This document shows positions 52,593-62,642 of a stretch of 64,000 nucleotides of DNA, piece by piece (the stretch's first letter is position 1; each line of letters opens with the position of its first letter). A program made the position numbers and the translations under genes. The notes below the pieces were generated by a model. That model saw nothing but the letters and a program-made list of their open reading frames with translations. It did not search any database and was not told where the DNA came from. This DNA is from Nocardia australiensis. Its GTDB lineage: Bacteria; Actinomycetota; Actinomycetes; Mycobacteriales; Mycobacteriaceae. Location of the stretch: assembly GCF_020733705.1 (NCBI RefSeq), contig NZ_JAJFZM010000001.1:2852001-2916000 (forward strand). Reading direction: 5' to 3'.

Positions 52593-53363
52593 TTACGCGC
52601 CCGACGCCTCGCGCCGTACCTGCCTCGACGGCTGGGTGCTGGGTGGACTCGGATGCTGTGCCGGTCCGGCCCGTAGTCGCGACTCGAGACCGTCCATGAC
52701 GCACAGCAGCCCGAAGTCGAATGCCACGGCGCGACCGCTGGAAAGGTCGGCCGGAATCGCCTTGCGGTATTCGTCGAGCATCTCGGGGTATTCGTCGCGG
52801 TAGGGCTCCATCATCTGCATCAGGTAGTCGATGTCGTAGTCGTCGTCGTTGTAGACCTTTGCCAGGGTTATTTCCGGAACGACCTGGCCGAGTACATAGC
52901 TGGTCACCGTGCCGGCGGCAAGGTAGACATCCACGCCGGTGAAGCCCGCCTGGGTGAGGGTGCGGCGCAGGCGGTCCGACAGCCGGAATGCGTTGGGTCC
53001 CATGCTCGGCAACTGCCCGGATAGGATTGCCGCCCACGGGTGCGCCAGGAGGGTCGCTCGGAGGTTGTAGCCGTAGGTCGTCACGACCTCTCGCCAGGAC
53101 GCTTCCGCTGGATCGGGGGTCTCGACAAGGCCCCAGATCTCGTCCAGCGTCAATTCCAGCAGTTCGTCCTTATTCGCGACGTACCAGTAGATGCTGGTCG
53201 CGCCCGCACCGAGTTTGGCGCCGAGTTTGCGCATGCTCAACGCGTCCAGACCCTCGGCGTCGAGTAATTCGACCGCGGCGGCGACGATCTGCTCGAGACG
53301 GAGGCCGGTCGTTTTGGGCTGGCGCGGCTCACGCGTCCATACCGAGGTGAACTGCTTGGTCAT
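52593..53363 (-). CDS. TetR-family repressor
   Basis: A 256-residue protein from the ATG at 53363. The HTH covers about 20-70 (LRLEQIVAAAVELLDAEGLD, KLGAKLGAGATSIYWYVANK), followed by a TetR_C-type domain (HPWAAILSGQLPSMGPNAFR). The domain order and the divergent MFS gene point to a drug-efflux repressor. The inverted repeat between the two genes is its likely operator. The C-terminus has a disordered Ser/Pro/Arg tail. Confidence 0.85.
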   Translation of the reverse strand: MTKQFTSVWTREPRQPKTTGLRLEQIVAAAVELLDAEGLDALSMRKLGAKLGAGATSIYWYVANKDELLELTLDEIWGLVETPDPAEASWREVVTTYGYNLRATLLAHPWAAILSGQLPSMGPNAFRLSDRLRRTLTQAGFTGVDVYLAAGTVTSYVLGQVVPEITLAKVYNDDDYDIDYLMQMMEPYRDEYPEMLDEYRKAIPADLSSGRAVAFDFGLLCVMDGLESRLRAGPAQHPSPPSTQPSRQVRREASGA

Positions 53364-53380
53364 CGGACTACTGTAAATCC

Positions 53381-53417
53381 CTCGCACACTGTTCTATTCT
53401 ATCGTACGGTGTGCGAG
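53381..53417. promoter_or_regulatory. TetR operator between divergent genes
   Basis: Arms CTCGCACACTGT (53381-53392) and ACGGTGTGCGAG (53406-53417) match at 11 of 12 positions across 13 bases. The right arm includes the GTG at 53411 of the MFS gene, so repressor binding would cover its start. Confidence 0.55.
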
Positions 53418-54877
53418 TGAAATCTGACGTCGTCGTACGCGACCCTCGCCGCTGGTGGATCCTGGGGGTCCTCTGCCTGTCCTTGCTGGTGCTGATGATC
53501 GACGGCACCGTGCTAAATATCGCCATCCCGTCCCTGATCCGGGAGCTCGGCGCGAGCCCGTCGGACGTGCAATGGATCCTGGACGCCTACGTCCTGGTCT
53601 TCGCCGGACTATTGCTCACCTCCGGCAGTCTGTCGGACCGATTCGGCAGGCGGCGCATGCTCATTGTCGGCCTGGCCGTGTTCGGTGCCGCGTCGCTGCT
53701 GGCCGTCCTGGCCAGCGAACCATGGCAGGTGGTCGGCGCCCGTGCGGCCATGGGCGTCGGCGGTGCACTGCTCATGCCTTCGACCCTGTCCATCCTGATG
53801 ACCACGTTCGACGAGGATGAGCGGCGCAAGGCGATGGCGGCCTGGGCCACCGTCTCGATGGTCGGTATCGTGCTCGGGCCGACGCTGGGCGGCTTTCTGC
53901 TGCAGCACTATTGGTGGGGATCGGTGTTCCTGCTCAATATCCCGGTCGCACTGATCGCGATCGTGGCAGCGCTGGTGCTGATGCCCGAATCGAAGGGGGA
54001 ACAGCGTCCGGTCGACCTCGTCGGCGTGCTGTTGTCCATTACCGCGCTAGGTTCGACGGTTTACGTGATCATCGAGCGCGAGTGGAATATCGGGATGATC
54101 GTGCTCGCGGTGGCGGCGTTCATCGGGTTCGCCTTCTGGGAGAGCCGATCCGAACATCCGATGCTGCCGCTGGCGGTGTTCCGCAATCGTGACTTCAGCG
54201 GCACCGCGCTCACGCTGTTGCTGATGGTGTTCGGAATGGGCGCGCTGATGCTCATGCTCACCCAGTACCTGCAGTTCGTGCTCGGCTACGGGCCGATGAA
54301 GGCAGGTCTCGCGCTGCTGCCGTATGCCGTCGCCGCGGCCGTATTCAATGGTCTCGGTGCGACATTGGGGAAAAAGCTCAGCAATAAGACGCTGATTGTC
54401 ACCGGTCTGTTCGTCATGGGTGTCGCCTTCGCCATCCTCGCCCTCGGCACCGGTTATCTCACGGTGCTGATCAGCATGCTGGTGATGGGAGTCGGTGGCG
54501 GCCTGGCCGGGCCCGCCGCCTATGCCGCGATCATGAGCGCCATACCGCTCGAGCACGCGGGTGTCGGATCGGCGATGAACGACACCCTGCAGCAGGTCGG
54601 TATGGCAATCAGCATCGCGCTGCTCGGCAGTGTGCTGGCGGGTGTGTTCACCTCGAACATGCCCGATGACGCGCCCGAGGCCGCACGCGAATCCATCGGT
54701 GCCGCCTTCCAACTCGGCTATATCGAACCCGCCAAGACGGCGTTCACCACCGCTATGTCCACCGGCGCTTGGATCAGTTCGGGCTTCAGCATCGCCGCAG
54801 CGCTGCTCGGGCTGGTCCTGCTGCGTTCACGCAAACCGGCCGAGGAAGACAACCAGGTGGAGGTACCGGTCGCCTAA
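53411..54877 (+). CDS. MFS multidrug exporter (DHA2, 14-TM)
   Basis: A 488-residue protein with about 14 helices. It has LCLSLLVLMIDGTVLNIAIP, SDRFGRRRML (motif A), VQWILDAYVLVFAGLLLTSG and GPTLGGFLLQHYWWGSVFL (motif C). This is the DHA2 drug:H+ antiporter family. A GTG at 53411 or 53417 is the start, both without RBS, suggesting a leaderless transcript. It is controlled by the divergent TetR. Confidence 0.88.
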   Translation: MRVKSDVVVRDPRRWWILGVLCLSLLVLMIDGTVLNIAIPSLIRELGASPSDVQWILDAYVLVFAGLLLTSGSLSDRFGRRRMLIVGLAVFGAASLLAVLASEPWQVVGARAAMGVGGALLMPSTLSILMTTFDEDERRKAMAAWATVSMVGIVLGPTLGGFLLQHYWWGSVFLLNIPVALIAIVAALVLMPESKGEQRPVDLVGVLLSITALGSTVYVIIEREWNIGMIVLAVAAFIGFAFWESRSEHPMLPLAVFRNRDFSGTALTLLLMVFGMGALMLMLTQYLQFVLGYGPMKAGLALLPYAVAAAVFNGLGATLGKKLSNKTLIVTGLFVMGVAFAILALGTGYLTVLISMLVMGVGGGLAGPAAYAAIMSAIPLEHAGVGSAMNDTLQQVGMAISIALLGSVLAGVFTSNMPDDAPEAARESIGAAFQLGYIEPAKTAFTTAMSTGAWISSGFSIAAALLGLVLLRSRKPAEEDNQVEVPVA

Positions 54878-54909
54878 CGGCACCACGTGCGCTCGACCGC
54901 GCATGTCAG

Positions 54910-54938
54910 GGTGGCCGCACGCTATTTGTGCGGCCACC
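54910..54938 (+). terminator. Terminator hairpin after the MFS gene
   Basis: A perfect 11-bp stem GGTGGCCGCAC / GTGCGGCCACC with loop GCTATTT lies 33 bases after the MFS stop. Confidence 0.7.
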
Positions 54939-55161
54939 TCGCGGTCGGCATCGCCTCGGGTGTCGCGCGTCGCGGGTGCTTCTGCTCACCACTACGTGCT
55001 GTGGTTCCCGAAAGCGGTTGCGTCACAACAGCAAGAGTCGCATAGGCGGTGGCGAGTGCGGTGCGGCTGGGTTGACCGAGTTGCATACATCGAACCTAGC
55101 GAGCGTCCGATCAGCGCGCGCTCGCGCGGCCACTGACGCTGCCGCACGTACCCTGAACTCC

Positions 55162-56019
55162 ATGTCGGAACACGTGCGACCGGAGGCGGACCTCAACCGG
55201 CTGCTCGAGCTGCTGCGCGGCCACCGGCTGGCAGTGCTGACGGGCGCCGGTGTCTCGACCGACAGCGGTATCCCCGACTATCGCGGCCCCGGGTCGCCGC
55301 CCCGCAACCCCATGACCTACCAGCAGTTCGTCGGCGATTCAGCCTTCCGGCAGCGGTACTGGGCGCGCAATCACATCGGCTGGCGTGCCATGGACGGGGC
55401 GCGTCCCAACTCGGCGCATCGCGCTCTCGCCCGGCTGGAATCGATGGGCATCGTGACTGGCTTGATCACTCAGAACGTCGATCTGCTGCACACGAAGGCG
55501 GGTCACCGGCGGGTTATCGATCTACACGGCACTTATGCCCGGGTGCGCTGTCTGGGCTGTGAAACGCTCATCTCGCGCATGACGCTTGCCGAACGGTTGG
55601 AGGCCGCGAACCCGGGTTTCGCGGCCGACGCGAGGGCCAGCGGGGTTGAGGTGGCGCCCGACGCCGATGCCGTAATCGCCGATACCGGCAGTTTCCGCAT
55701 GGTCGATTGTGCTCGGTGCGGCGGCATGCTCAAGCCGGACATCGTCTACTTCGGTGAGAGCGTCCCGAAGGATCGTGTCGCCGCCGCGTTCGACCTGGTC
55801 GACAGTGCCGACGCACTACTTGTCGTCGGATCATCCCTGACTGTCATGTCGGGCCTGCGTTTCGTCCGGCACGCCGCGAAACACGCACGGCCCGTGGTGA
55901 TTATCAATCGCGGCCGAACCCGGGGCGACGAATTGGCCACCCTCACCGTCGATGCCGGATGCGGTGGGGTGCTCGCGGCGCTGACCGACGCACTCGCCGC
56001 GCCCGTTGCGGCCCGGTAG
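55162..56019 (+). CDS. Sir2-family NAD-dependent deacylase
   Basis: A 285-residue sirtuin. The NAD site GAGVSTDSGIPDYRG is at about 28-42. TQNVDLLHTKAGH and the catalytic His of VIDLHGTYARVRC follow. The zinc site is formed by two CxxC pairs (CLGC, CARC), and GESVPKD precedes the second Rossmann part VVGSSLTVMSGL. It removes acyl groups from lysines. The insert between the Cys pairs (about 45 residues) is of ordinary class II size. Isolated gene. Confidence 0.9.
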   Translation: MSEHVRPEADLNRLLELLRGHRLAVLTGAGVSTDSGIPDYRGPGSPPRNPMTYQQFVGDSAFRQRYWARNHIGWRAMDGARPNSAHRALARLESMGIVTGLITQNVDLLHTKAGHRRVIDLHGTYARVRCLGCETLISRMTLAERLEAANPGFAADARASGVEVAPDADAVIADTGSFRMVDCARCGGMLKPDIVYFGESVPKDRVAAAFDLVDSADALLVVGSSLTVMSGLRFVRHAAKHARPVVIINRGRTRGDELATLTVDAGCGGVLAALTDALAAPVAAR

Positions 56020-56094
56020 CACGGCCGGATCGTTGTCGCCGAAGCGGCGATCTCGGCGAACACGCCCGTATGTCGGTGCGTTAGCGTCGATGGT

Positions 56095-56934
56095 ATGCGG
56101 CTTCACGTGGGATGTGCGATGTGGACGCACGCGGCTTGGCGCGATCGGCAACCCGTCGCGGCGGCGCGACTGCGATCGTATGCCGAGTGGTGCAATGCGG
56201 TGGAGGGCAACACCACGTTCTATGCGACGCCGCAGCGGAGCACGGTGCAGGCATGGGCCGCGCAGACCACACCCGAATTCCGGTTCGTCGTCAAACTACC
56301 CAAACCGATAACGCATGAGTACCGACTGGCCGGTGGCGAGGCGGAACTCCGCGCATTTCTGAGCGCCATCGAACCGCTCGGCCCACGCACGCACGCATTG
56401 TGGGTGCAACTGCCGGGCTCCTTCGGGCCGGCCGATCTCGGCGCGCTAGCGAGATTTCTGCGCCGGCTGCCGACCTCATACCGTGCCGGCGTCGAAGTCA
56501 GGCATCCCGCCTTCTTCGAGGATGAGCGAACCGCGCAGCAACTGGACAGCGTGCTCGGCCGGGTCGGTGCCGAGTGGATACCTTTCGACACGACAATACT
56601 TTTCGACGGACCGTCGAGCAGCTCGGCCGAGGCCGAGGCCCGGTCGAAGAAACCACGGCTGCCGCGCCGAACCCGTGCCCTTACGGAGTTTCCAATCGTT
56701 CGCTACCACGGCCGTGACGCGGCCGAGCGCACGATCGAGGGCTGGCGGCCGTGGCTGGATACGGTTACACAATGGCTGCACGAGGGCCGATCGCCGACCG
56801 TATTCATCCATACCCCCGATAACGCGGGCTCCTTGGATCTCGCGCGCCGCTTCCATGATGAGGTCCGGGCACGAGTTCCCGAACTGGAGCCACTGCCCGA
56901 ACCGCTGCCGACCGAGCCGATGACGCTGTTCTAG
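56095..56934 (+). CDS. DUF72 family protein
   Basis: A 279-residue TIM-barrel-like protein of the DUF72 (YecE) family. It has LHVGCAMWTH, YAEWCNAVEGNTTFYATPQ, FVVKLPKPITHEYRL, LWVQLPGSFGP, GVEVRHPAFF and VRYHGRD. The function of DUF72 is unknown, though an iron-sulfur or nucleic-acid-related role has been suggested. The start ATG has no clear RBS. Confidence 0.85.
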   Translation: MRLHVGCAMWTHAAWRDRQPVAAARLRSYAEWCNAVEGNTTFYATPQRSTVQAWAAQTTPEFRFVVKLPKPITHEYRLAGGEAELRAFLSAIEPLGPRTHALWVQLPGSFGPADLGALARFLRRLPTSYRAGVEVRHPAFFEDERTAQQLDSVLGRVGAEWIPFDTTILFDGPSSSSAEAEARSKKPRLPRRTRALTEFPIVRYHGRDAAERTIEGWRPWLDTVTQWLHEGRSPTVFIHTPDNAGSLDLARRFHDEVRARVPELEPLPEPLPTEPMTLF

Positions 56935-57036
56935 CTGGCGCGCGCAATATTCGATCCAGGTGGCACCGAGGGCTTGGACGCTGCGGTCAACGCCTACCGG
57001 TTCGACACCACGGACGCCGAACCGGTCGCGTCACAT

Positions 57037-57591
57037 TCAGGGCTTCGGATCGCCCAGACAGAACGTGGTCTTAGGGTCCGTGAGGGTGATCACCTTGTCG
57101 GCATCCTCGCCGCACAACTGCTCGTCGGACTGGCCGTCGATACGCTGTGTCACGCGGAAGTCCGCTTCGGACGCGGCGCAATCCACGTACTTGTAGCCGG
57201 TCATCATGCCGTCGTTATAGCAGCTGCCCTGCTTGAAATTCGGCGCGAGGCACAGGAACGCTCGGGTGCCGCCGTTGAGGGTCTCCTCGTAGGAGGTGTA
57301 GTCCTCATGGCAGTCGGCCTTCTCGTCGAAGACCTGCGCCACCTTGTACACGGCTTTTTCCGATGAGCAGTCGACCGGCTCGGTCTCGGAGTTCACCACC
57401 GATGCCGAGATGACATTGATGCAGTCACCGACCTTCGCGCGGGCGGTATCGGACTTGCCCGCGTCCTGGACGGCCTGGGTGCCCTTGTCCACTGCTTCCT
57501 CGACGGCCGAACAGCCGACCACACTCAGCGCGGCTACTGCCATGAGCGCCATCGGAAGGCGCGAGAACAGCTTGGTGCCAACGAAACTCAT
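57037..57591 (-). CDS. Lipoprotein with Cys-rich exterior
   Basis: A 184-residue lipoprotein from the ATG at 57591. The lipobox VVGC is near 24-27. The mature part starts SAVEEAVDKGTQAVQDAG and has three repeats of a C-rich septum-like pattern (GDCINVISASVVNSETEPVDC, YKVAQVFDEKADC, YKYVDCAASEADFRVTQ). The paired Cys and the V-x-C-S/A-S-E-A motif match LppU/DUF4333-like mycobacterial surface lipoproteins. Function unknown. Confidence 0.75.
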   Translation of the reverse strand: MSFVGTKLFSRLPMALMAVAALSVVGCSAVEEAVDKGTQAVQDAGKSDTARAKVGDCINVISASVVNSETEPVDCSSEKAVYKVAQVFDEKADCHEDYTSYEETLNGGTRAFLCLAPNFKQGSCYNDGMMTGYKYVDCAASEADFRVTQRIDGQSDEQLCGEDADKVITLTDPKTTFCLGDPKP

Positions 57592-57803
57592 TAGAATCAA
57601 CTTTCTGTCACTACTGGCCGCAGACACGGCGAAGCCAGATCGGCCACCTCGAGAGGTCGGGTTACCGACGTCGAACACCCAACCGCAGAAACGGACATAC
57701 AGCATCCGGGAAACCACGGGATTTGCGAGTGATCCCGTGCGGCGCGTTACCCTCCAACGGGTCGTTCGCGGCCTATTCGCTGGTGCATGAGGTGCGGAGG
57801 GAC

Positions 57804-60674
57804 ATGTTCGAGCGCTCATTCGTGGGACGTGGCGACGACCTGCGCGCTTTGCGCAGCACCTGCGGCGAGGCCGACCCGCCGTGGGTGTTGCTGGTGGAGG
57901 GACCGGCCGGTATCGGCAAGTCGCGTCTCGCCGACGAGTTCGCCCGCGAGATCGGCGAGCGCGGCATCCGGGTGGTTTCGGTCACCGCCACCGAATACGA
58001 GCAAGCCGAGCCGCTGCATCTGGTCGGAGACATTGTCGAGCGCCTGTCCGACATCGACGCCGACGTGGCCGACGAGGTGTTGGCCGACGGGGATGTCACC
58101 GAGTTGGGGCGGCAACTGCGCCGCAGATTCGCCACCACTGAAACCCTGTTGGTCGTCGATGACGTGCACTGGGCCGATACGGAGTCGCTGCGGATCCTGG
58201 AGTACCTGATCAGGAATCGTCCCGGCGGCTCCCTGCGGCTGCTGCTGTCCTACCGTGAAGGGCAGTGCCCGGCCTCGATCGCGCGGCAGTTGCGGGCGAC
58301 CAGGGCGCAGACACTGCACCTACGGGTGCCGCCGTTCACCGAATCCGATGTTGCCGATCTGCTGCCCGATACCGCGCCGGAGCGCCGCGACCGCCTGCTG
58401 AGTGCGTCGCACGGCAATCCGCTGTATCTGCTATTGCTGGCCGAGCTTTCCGAGCCCGAGTTGGAGCGCGCCGTGCGCGGCGAGAATCCGGAACCATCGT
58501 CGAACGATTACGCCGCGCTCGATCGCACCATTCGCGCCGAATTGGCGCAGTTGCCGCGGCGGGAGCGCCTTGTCGCGCAGGCCGCCGCCGTGTGCGGGGT
58601 ACACGCCGACGTGGAGTTGCTTTGTGCCACTGCGCAATTGCCGGGCACGGCGGTGACCGCCGCGCTCGACGATCTGGCCGGACGTGGAGTGCTGACGGTC
58701 AGCGGTGGCGCGGTGGCGTTCGGTCATCCGCTGCTGCGCACCGCCGCCTACCGGCTCGCCGGGCACGGCTGGCGGGCCGAGACCCATCGGCGTGCCGCCG
58801 AGGTCTTGCGAAAACGTGAGGCGCCGTTGCCGATTCGGGCACGCCATCTCGAAAGCGCCCTGCTCGGAACCGATGAGATCGCCGCGCGGGAGTTGATGCG
58901 CGCGGCCGAGCAGGTCCTGGCATCGGCGCCCGCCACCAGCGTTCGCTGGATCTGCGCGGCCATGCGCGCGGCGCCGGGCCGATCGTCCGCCGACCCGGTG
59001 GATGGTGGTAGGTCGGAATCCGGCGCTGCCCTGGACGGCGGCCCCTCGGCGGCTGCCGGCCGCACTAGCGACGCGCTGCTGCTCGGCCGGGCGCTGCTGC
59101 TGTCGGGCTCCGCGGAGCGAGCGGGCGAGGTGCTCGGGTCGGTGAGTGCGCAATCCGGCCCGCACCGGCTGGAGGCACTGCTGTTGTCGGCGCGCTGCGA
59201 GCGCATTCTCGGCAGGGTCGACACCGCTCGAACACTGCTGGCGACCGCCGCGTCGCTGCCTCGACGGCCCGGGGACGGACCGGTTCAGCTGGAATTGGCC
59301 ATCCTCGAAATGCAGGACCACCGGGACGCGGAGGGCGGCGCGCGGCTGAACACGCTGTTCGCCTCCGACGCGATCGATGATCCCGCCGTCCGGGTCGCCG
59401 CCACCGCACTGCGCTGCCTGAGCCTGGTCGCCGACCTGCGGATCACCGAGGCGATAACGAGCTATCGACAGGCCGAACGCGATTTCGGGCTGCTCACCGA
59501 TGTGCAGTTGCGTGAGGTCGTGCACGCGGTCCCGGCGCTCGGGTGGGCGGCGTTCTTCCTCGACGATGATCGCAAGGGCGTCGCGCACCTGGAACGTGCC
59601 ATGCGGGTGAGCCGTCGGTTCGGCCGCAGTTACGCACTACCGGAATTGCAGACCGTGCGCGCGTATTCGCTCGCAAAACTCGGCAGGCTCGCCGATGCGG
59701 TCGCCGCCGCGGAAGACGCCGACGAGTCGGCGCGCCAATTCGGGTACGGCGACCTGCTTTCTTTCGCCGGTGCCGTCAAACTGCGGACCTTGCAGTCGAT
59801 GTCGTCGCGTGCGGAGGTACTCGAGCAATGGCATGCGGTGGCGGCCTTGCCCCGGCCGGTCATGGGGTGGTGGCGTGAGGTTGTCGAAACGACGCTGTCG
59901 GATGTCGGTGGATGGTTGGGCGTCGCCGAAGCCGACCACGCGCGCTCGCCCATCGATGATCGCCCGGGCCCCTTGCACGCCACGCAGCTCGGACGGTTTG
60001 CCCACATGGCGCTGGCTGATGGGGATCTCCCGGTCGCACTCGACGCGGTGACGGCGGCCGAAGCCGCCGCCGAACTGATCGGAAGGCCTGGCCAACAGGC
60101 CGCTGCGGCGTTGGCACGAGCCGAATATGCCTGCGCGACTGATGATTTGATCGCGGCCGAGTCGGCCGTGCTGATGTGCATCGAGAAATTCGGTGCCGCA
60201 GGCATGCCGGTGAACCGGGCGCAGGGGGTCCTGCTCGCGGCAACCATCGCCGGACGACGCGGCGCTTTCACACTGGCAACCGCCCGGCTCTCCGAGGCGC
60301 GTGCGGTTTTCGCCGACGTAGGCGCCCACGCATTGCTGAGCGAGACCACCACGATCCAGCGGCGGCTCGCGGGCAGCCAGACGGTGCGCGGCGCGACCGC
60401 ACTGACTCGACGCGAACGCGAAGTTGCTGAACTAGCGGCATTGGGCTGCGCGAACAAGGAAATCGCCGCCCGACTGTATGTCAGCCCGCGCACCGTCGAG
60501 GATCACCTCAGTCGCATCCTGCGTAAGCTCGGTCTGTCCAGTCGCGCGGGCATTGCCCGCCGGCTCGCCGAACTCGACGCGGGGAGCCGGGCCGGTGACG
60601 ATGCGGTTGTGACGGGGATCGGCTGGATGGAGGAAGCATTGTGCGGGACGAAAGGATGGACGAGTCAGCGATGA
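57804..60674 (+). CDS. Large LuxR-type AAA regulator (LAL family)
   Basis: A 956-residue regulator. The N-terminal AAA domain has Walker A EGPAGIGKS and Walker B LLVVDDVHWAD. A TPR-like middle follows, and a C-terminal LuxR HTH (LTRREREVAELAALGCANKEI, then YVSPRTVEDHLSRILRKLGL). LAL/MalT-type regulators often activate biosynthetic or catabolic genes. The ATG at 57804 has GGAGG three bases upstream. It converges on nothing adjacent of known function. Confidence 0.88.
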   Translation: MFERSFVGRGDDLRALRSTCGEADPPWVLLVEGPAGIGKSRLADEFAREIGERGIRVVSVTATEYEQAEPLHLVGDIVERLSDIDADVADEVLADGDVTELGRQLRRRFATTETLLVVDDVHWADTESLRILEYLIRNRPGGSLRLLLSYREGQCPASIARQLRATRAQTLHLRVPPFTESDVADLLPDTAPERRDRLLSASHGNPLYLLLLAELSEPELERAVRGENPEPSSNDYAALDRTIRAELAQLPRRERLVAQAAAVCGVHADVELLCATAQLPGTAVTAALDDLAGRGVLTVSGGAVAFGHPLLRTAAYRLAGHGWRAETHRRAAEVLRKREAPLPIRARHLESALLGTDEIAARELMRAAEQVLASAPATSVRWICAAMRAAPGRSSADPVDGGRSESGAALDGGPSAAAGRTSDALLLGRALLLSGSAERAGEVLGSVSAQSGPHRLEALLLSARCERILGRVDTARTLLATAASLPRRPGDGPVQLELAILEMQDHRDAEGGARLNTLFASDAIDDPAVRVAATALRCLSLVADLRITEAITSYRQAERDFGLLTDVQLREVVHAVPALGWAAFFLDDDRKGVAHLERAMRVSRRFGRSYALPELQTVRAYSLAKLGRLADAVAAAEDADESARQFGYGDLLSFAGAVKLRTLQSMSSRAEVLEQWHAVAALPRPVMGWWREVVETTLSDVGGWLGVAEADHARSPIDDRPGPLHATQLGRFAHMALADGDLPVALDAVTAAEAAAELIGRPGQQAAAALARAEYACATDDLIAAESAVLMCIEKFGAAGMPVNRAQGVLLAATIAGRRGAFTLATARLSEARAVFADVGAHALLSETTTIQRRLAGSQTVRGATALTRREREVAELAALGCANKEIAARLYVSPRTVEDHLSRILRKLGLSSRAGIARRLAELDAGSRAGDDAVVTGIGWMEEALCGTKGWTSQR

Positions 60675-60749
60675 GGCGATACGACTTGCGGCGGACTACC
60701 GAATACACCCCGAATTCTGATACCGCGGTGATCGTTTCGTAGTTGAGCT

Positions 60750-61985
60750 GTGCTGAATTCACGTCCACTGGAGCTGGCGCGTAGCTACCGGACCCCACTC
60801 GTACTTGCCATAACCGCTGTGCTGGCGGTAGTGCTCGTTTTCACTACTGTCGATCCCTGGCTGAACAGAGCGGGCATTCTGGCCGGCGGTCTCGACGTAC
60901 ATATCTACCGGGACGGCGCCTGGCGAATCCTGCATCATCAACCCCTCTACACCGAGTCGACCGTGCTCGGGCTGCTGTATACCTACACGCCGTTCTCCAC
61001 GCTCGCGTTCATACCGCTGGCGATGTTGGCCTGGTCGTGGGTCACGAATACGTGGCTGGTGTTGAACCTCATCGTGCTCTTCGGCTGTGTACTGATGTCG
61101 TGGCGGCTACTCGGCTACCGCATCAACGCCCGGCTGCTCGCGGTCAGCGCGCTACTGGCCACCACCTGCGGTTTCATCGAACCCGTCCGCACCACGCTGT
61201 TCTATGGACAGATCAACCTGGTGCTCATGCTGCTGGTGCTGTGGGATTTCTCCCGGCCCGAGTCGAGCAGGTCGCGAGGGATAGGTGTCGGCTTGGCCGC
61301 CGGTATCAAACTCGTCCCGCTCTATTTTGTCGTCCAGTTCGCCGCGCTGCGACAATGGCGTTCGGCCGTTACCGCGGCACTGGTCTTCGCGACGACCATC
61401 ATTGTCAGCTGGGTCCTACTGCCCGTCGATTCCCGTGAATACTGGACCTCGACGTTCTTTCAGTCCAATCGGATTTCCGACGATATGCACCCGTCCAACC
61501 AATCCATTCGCGGCGTTATCGCGCATCTGATGCACGGGCCGGCGCCGGTGTGGCTGTGGGTACTCATCGCGGGCGCTGTCGCGCTTGTGAGTTTGGTTGT
61601 CACCGTGGGGTTGTACCGGCACGGCGAACGTCTGCTCGCCATCACACTGGCCGGACTCACCTCGTGTGCGGTATCGCCGTATTCGTGGGGACACCACTGG
61701 GTGTGGTTCATCCCGCTGCTGGTTTATCTCGTGCACAAGGCCCAAACCAGCCCACGCTGGTGGTTCGGGGCGGCGGCGCTGTGGTTGTGGATCGGCGCGT
61801 GGGCTTATCACTACAGCGAGAGCTATGTCTCCATCGGGCTTTTTCTGCTGCCACCGTGGTGGCTGGTCGCACCACTGCTGATCAACGGTTATGTCATCGC
61901 GTACGGCATTGTCCTGGTCGGAGCGTTCGTGGTGCTGGCAGGTCTGCGTCGCGACGACGGTACGGCACGGATCAGGCAGCCCTGA
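60750..61985 (+). CDS. GT87 mannosyltransferase (PimE-like)
   Basis: A 411-residue membrane enzyme with about 11 helices. The catalytic Asp is in the first external loop (GGLDVHIYRDGAWRILHH), followed by YTYTPFSTLAF, LFYGQINLVLMLL and GIKLVPLYF. GT87 family members transfer mannose from polyprenyl phosphate in PIM and lipomannan assembly of mycobacteria and nocardiae. It starts at a GTG or ATG near 60750. No neighbouring PIM genes are present. Confidence 0.85.
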   Translation: MLNSRPLELARSYRTPLVLAITAVLAVVLVFTTVDPWLNRAGILAGGLDVHIYRDGAWRILHHQPLYTESTVLGLLYTYTPFSTLAFIPLAMLAWSWVTNTWLVLNLIVLFGCVLMSWRLLGYRINARLLAVSALLATTCGFIEPVRTTLFYGQINLVLMLLVLWDFSRPESSRSRGIGVGLAAGIKLVPLYFVVQFAALRQWRSAVTAALVFATTIIVSWVLLPVDSREYWTSTFFQSNRISDDMHPSNQSIRGVIAHLMHGPAPVWLWVLIAGAVALVSLVVTVGLYRHGERLLAITLAGLTSCAVSPYSWGHHWVWFIPLLVYLVHKAQTSPRWWFGAAALWLWIGAWAYHYSESYVSIGLFLLPPWWLVAPLLINGYVIAYGIVLVGAFVVLAGLRRDDGTARIRQP

Positions 61986-62087
61986 TTGCCGTAGCCTCGG
62001 GCGCGCGTGCTGCCGACGTCGGTCGGTAACGCTGCTTTCGCCTCGCCCGAGGCTCGGACGAGGTAGGTCTGCTAGTCGGATGTCAGA

Positions 62088-62642
62088 TTACGGGGTGGCG
62101 TAACCGATGAGGGCGCCGATGCCCGCACCGATCGGGACCGTGACGAGGGCCCCGACACCGCCGAGGAAGAAGCCGATTACCGCGCCGATTCCGGCGCCGA
62201 CGATGGCGCCGATCCCGGCGTTGTGCTGCTTGCGGGCCAAGGTGTCTGCCGCCTCGTCGACAAACTGCGTGCCCTGCTGGTTGTCGACGGCCGCGACCGG
62301 TGTCAGCGTCAAACTGCGCCCCGCATCACCGATCTGCGGTGTCAGCCCGAAACTCTGTCCCGAAACCTGCACCGCCAATGGAAGTGTCACCACCACATTG
62401 CCCGCCGCGTCACTGAGTGTCACCGCATCCGCGGCGCTGGTCAACGCGAAGCTTCCCGCATCGACAGTGGTGATCACCCCACGACCATCGGCCGCGGGCG
62501 CGGCCACATACCCGACGCCCTGCTCCACCCCGCGCACACCAACCTCGGCAGCGGGCGCCGGTTGCGCATTCACAACCCCCGCACCGACTCCCGTAGCCCC
62601 GATCGCGAGTAGTGCAGTAATCGCAAACTGATTGAGTCTCAT
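62088..62642 (-). CDS. Secreted protein with glycine-zipper tail
   Basis: A 184-residue exported protein. The signal peptide (NQFAITALLAIGATGVGAGV) ends near NAQPAPA. A beta-rich middle follows and a C-terminal glycine-zipper (GIGAIVGAGIGAVIGFFLGG, then GALVTVPIGAGIGALIGYA). Such proteins are recurrent in Nocardia. GGGGAAG lies before the ATG pair (62645/62642). Confidence 0.72.
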   Translation of the reverse strand: MRLNQFAITALLAIGATGVGAGVVNAQPAPAAEVGVRGVEQGVGYVAAPAADGRGVITTVDAGSFALTSAADAVTLSDAAGNVVVTLPLAVQVSGQSFGLTPQIGDAGRSLTLTPVAAVDNQQGTQFVDEAADTLARKQHNAGIGAIVGAGIGAVIGFFLGGVGALVTVPIGAGIGALIGYATP

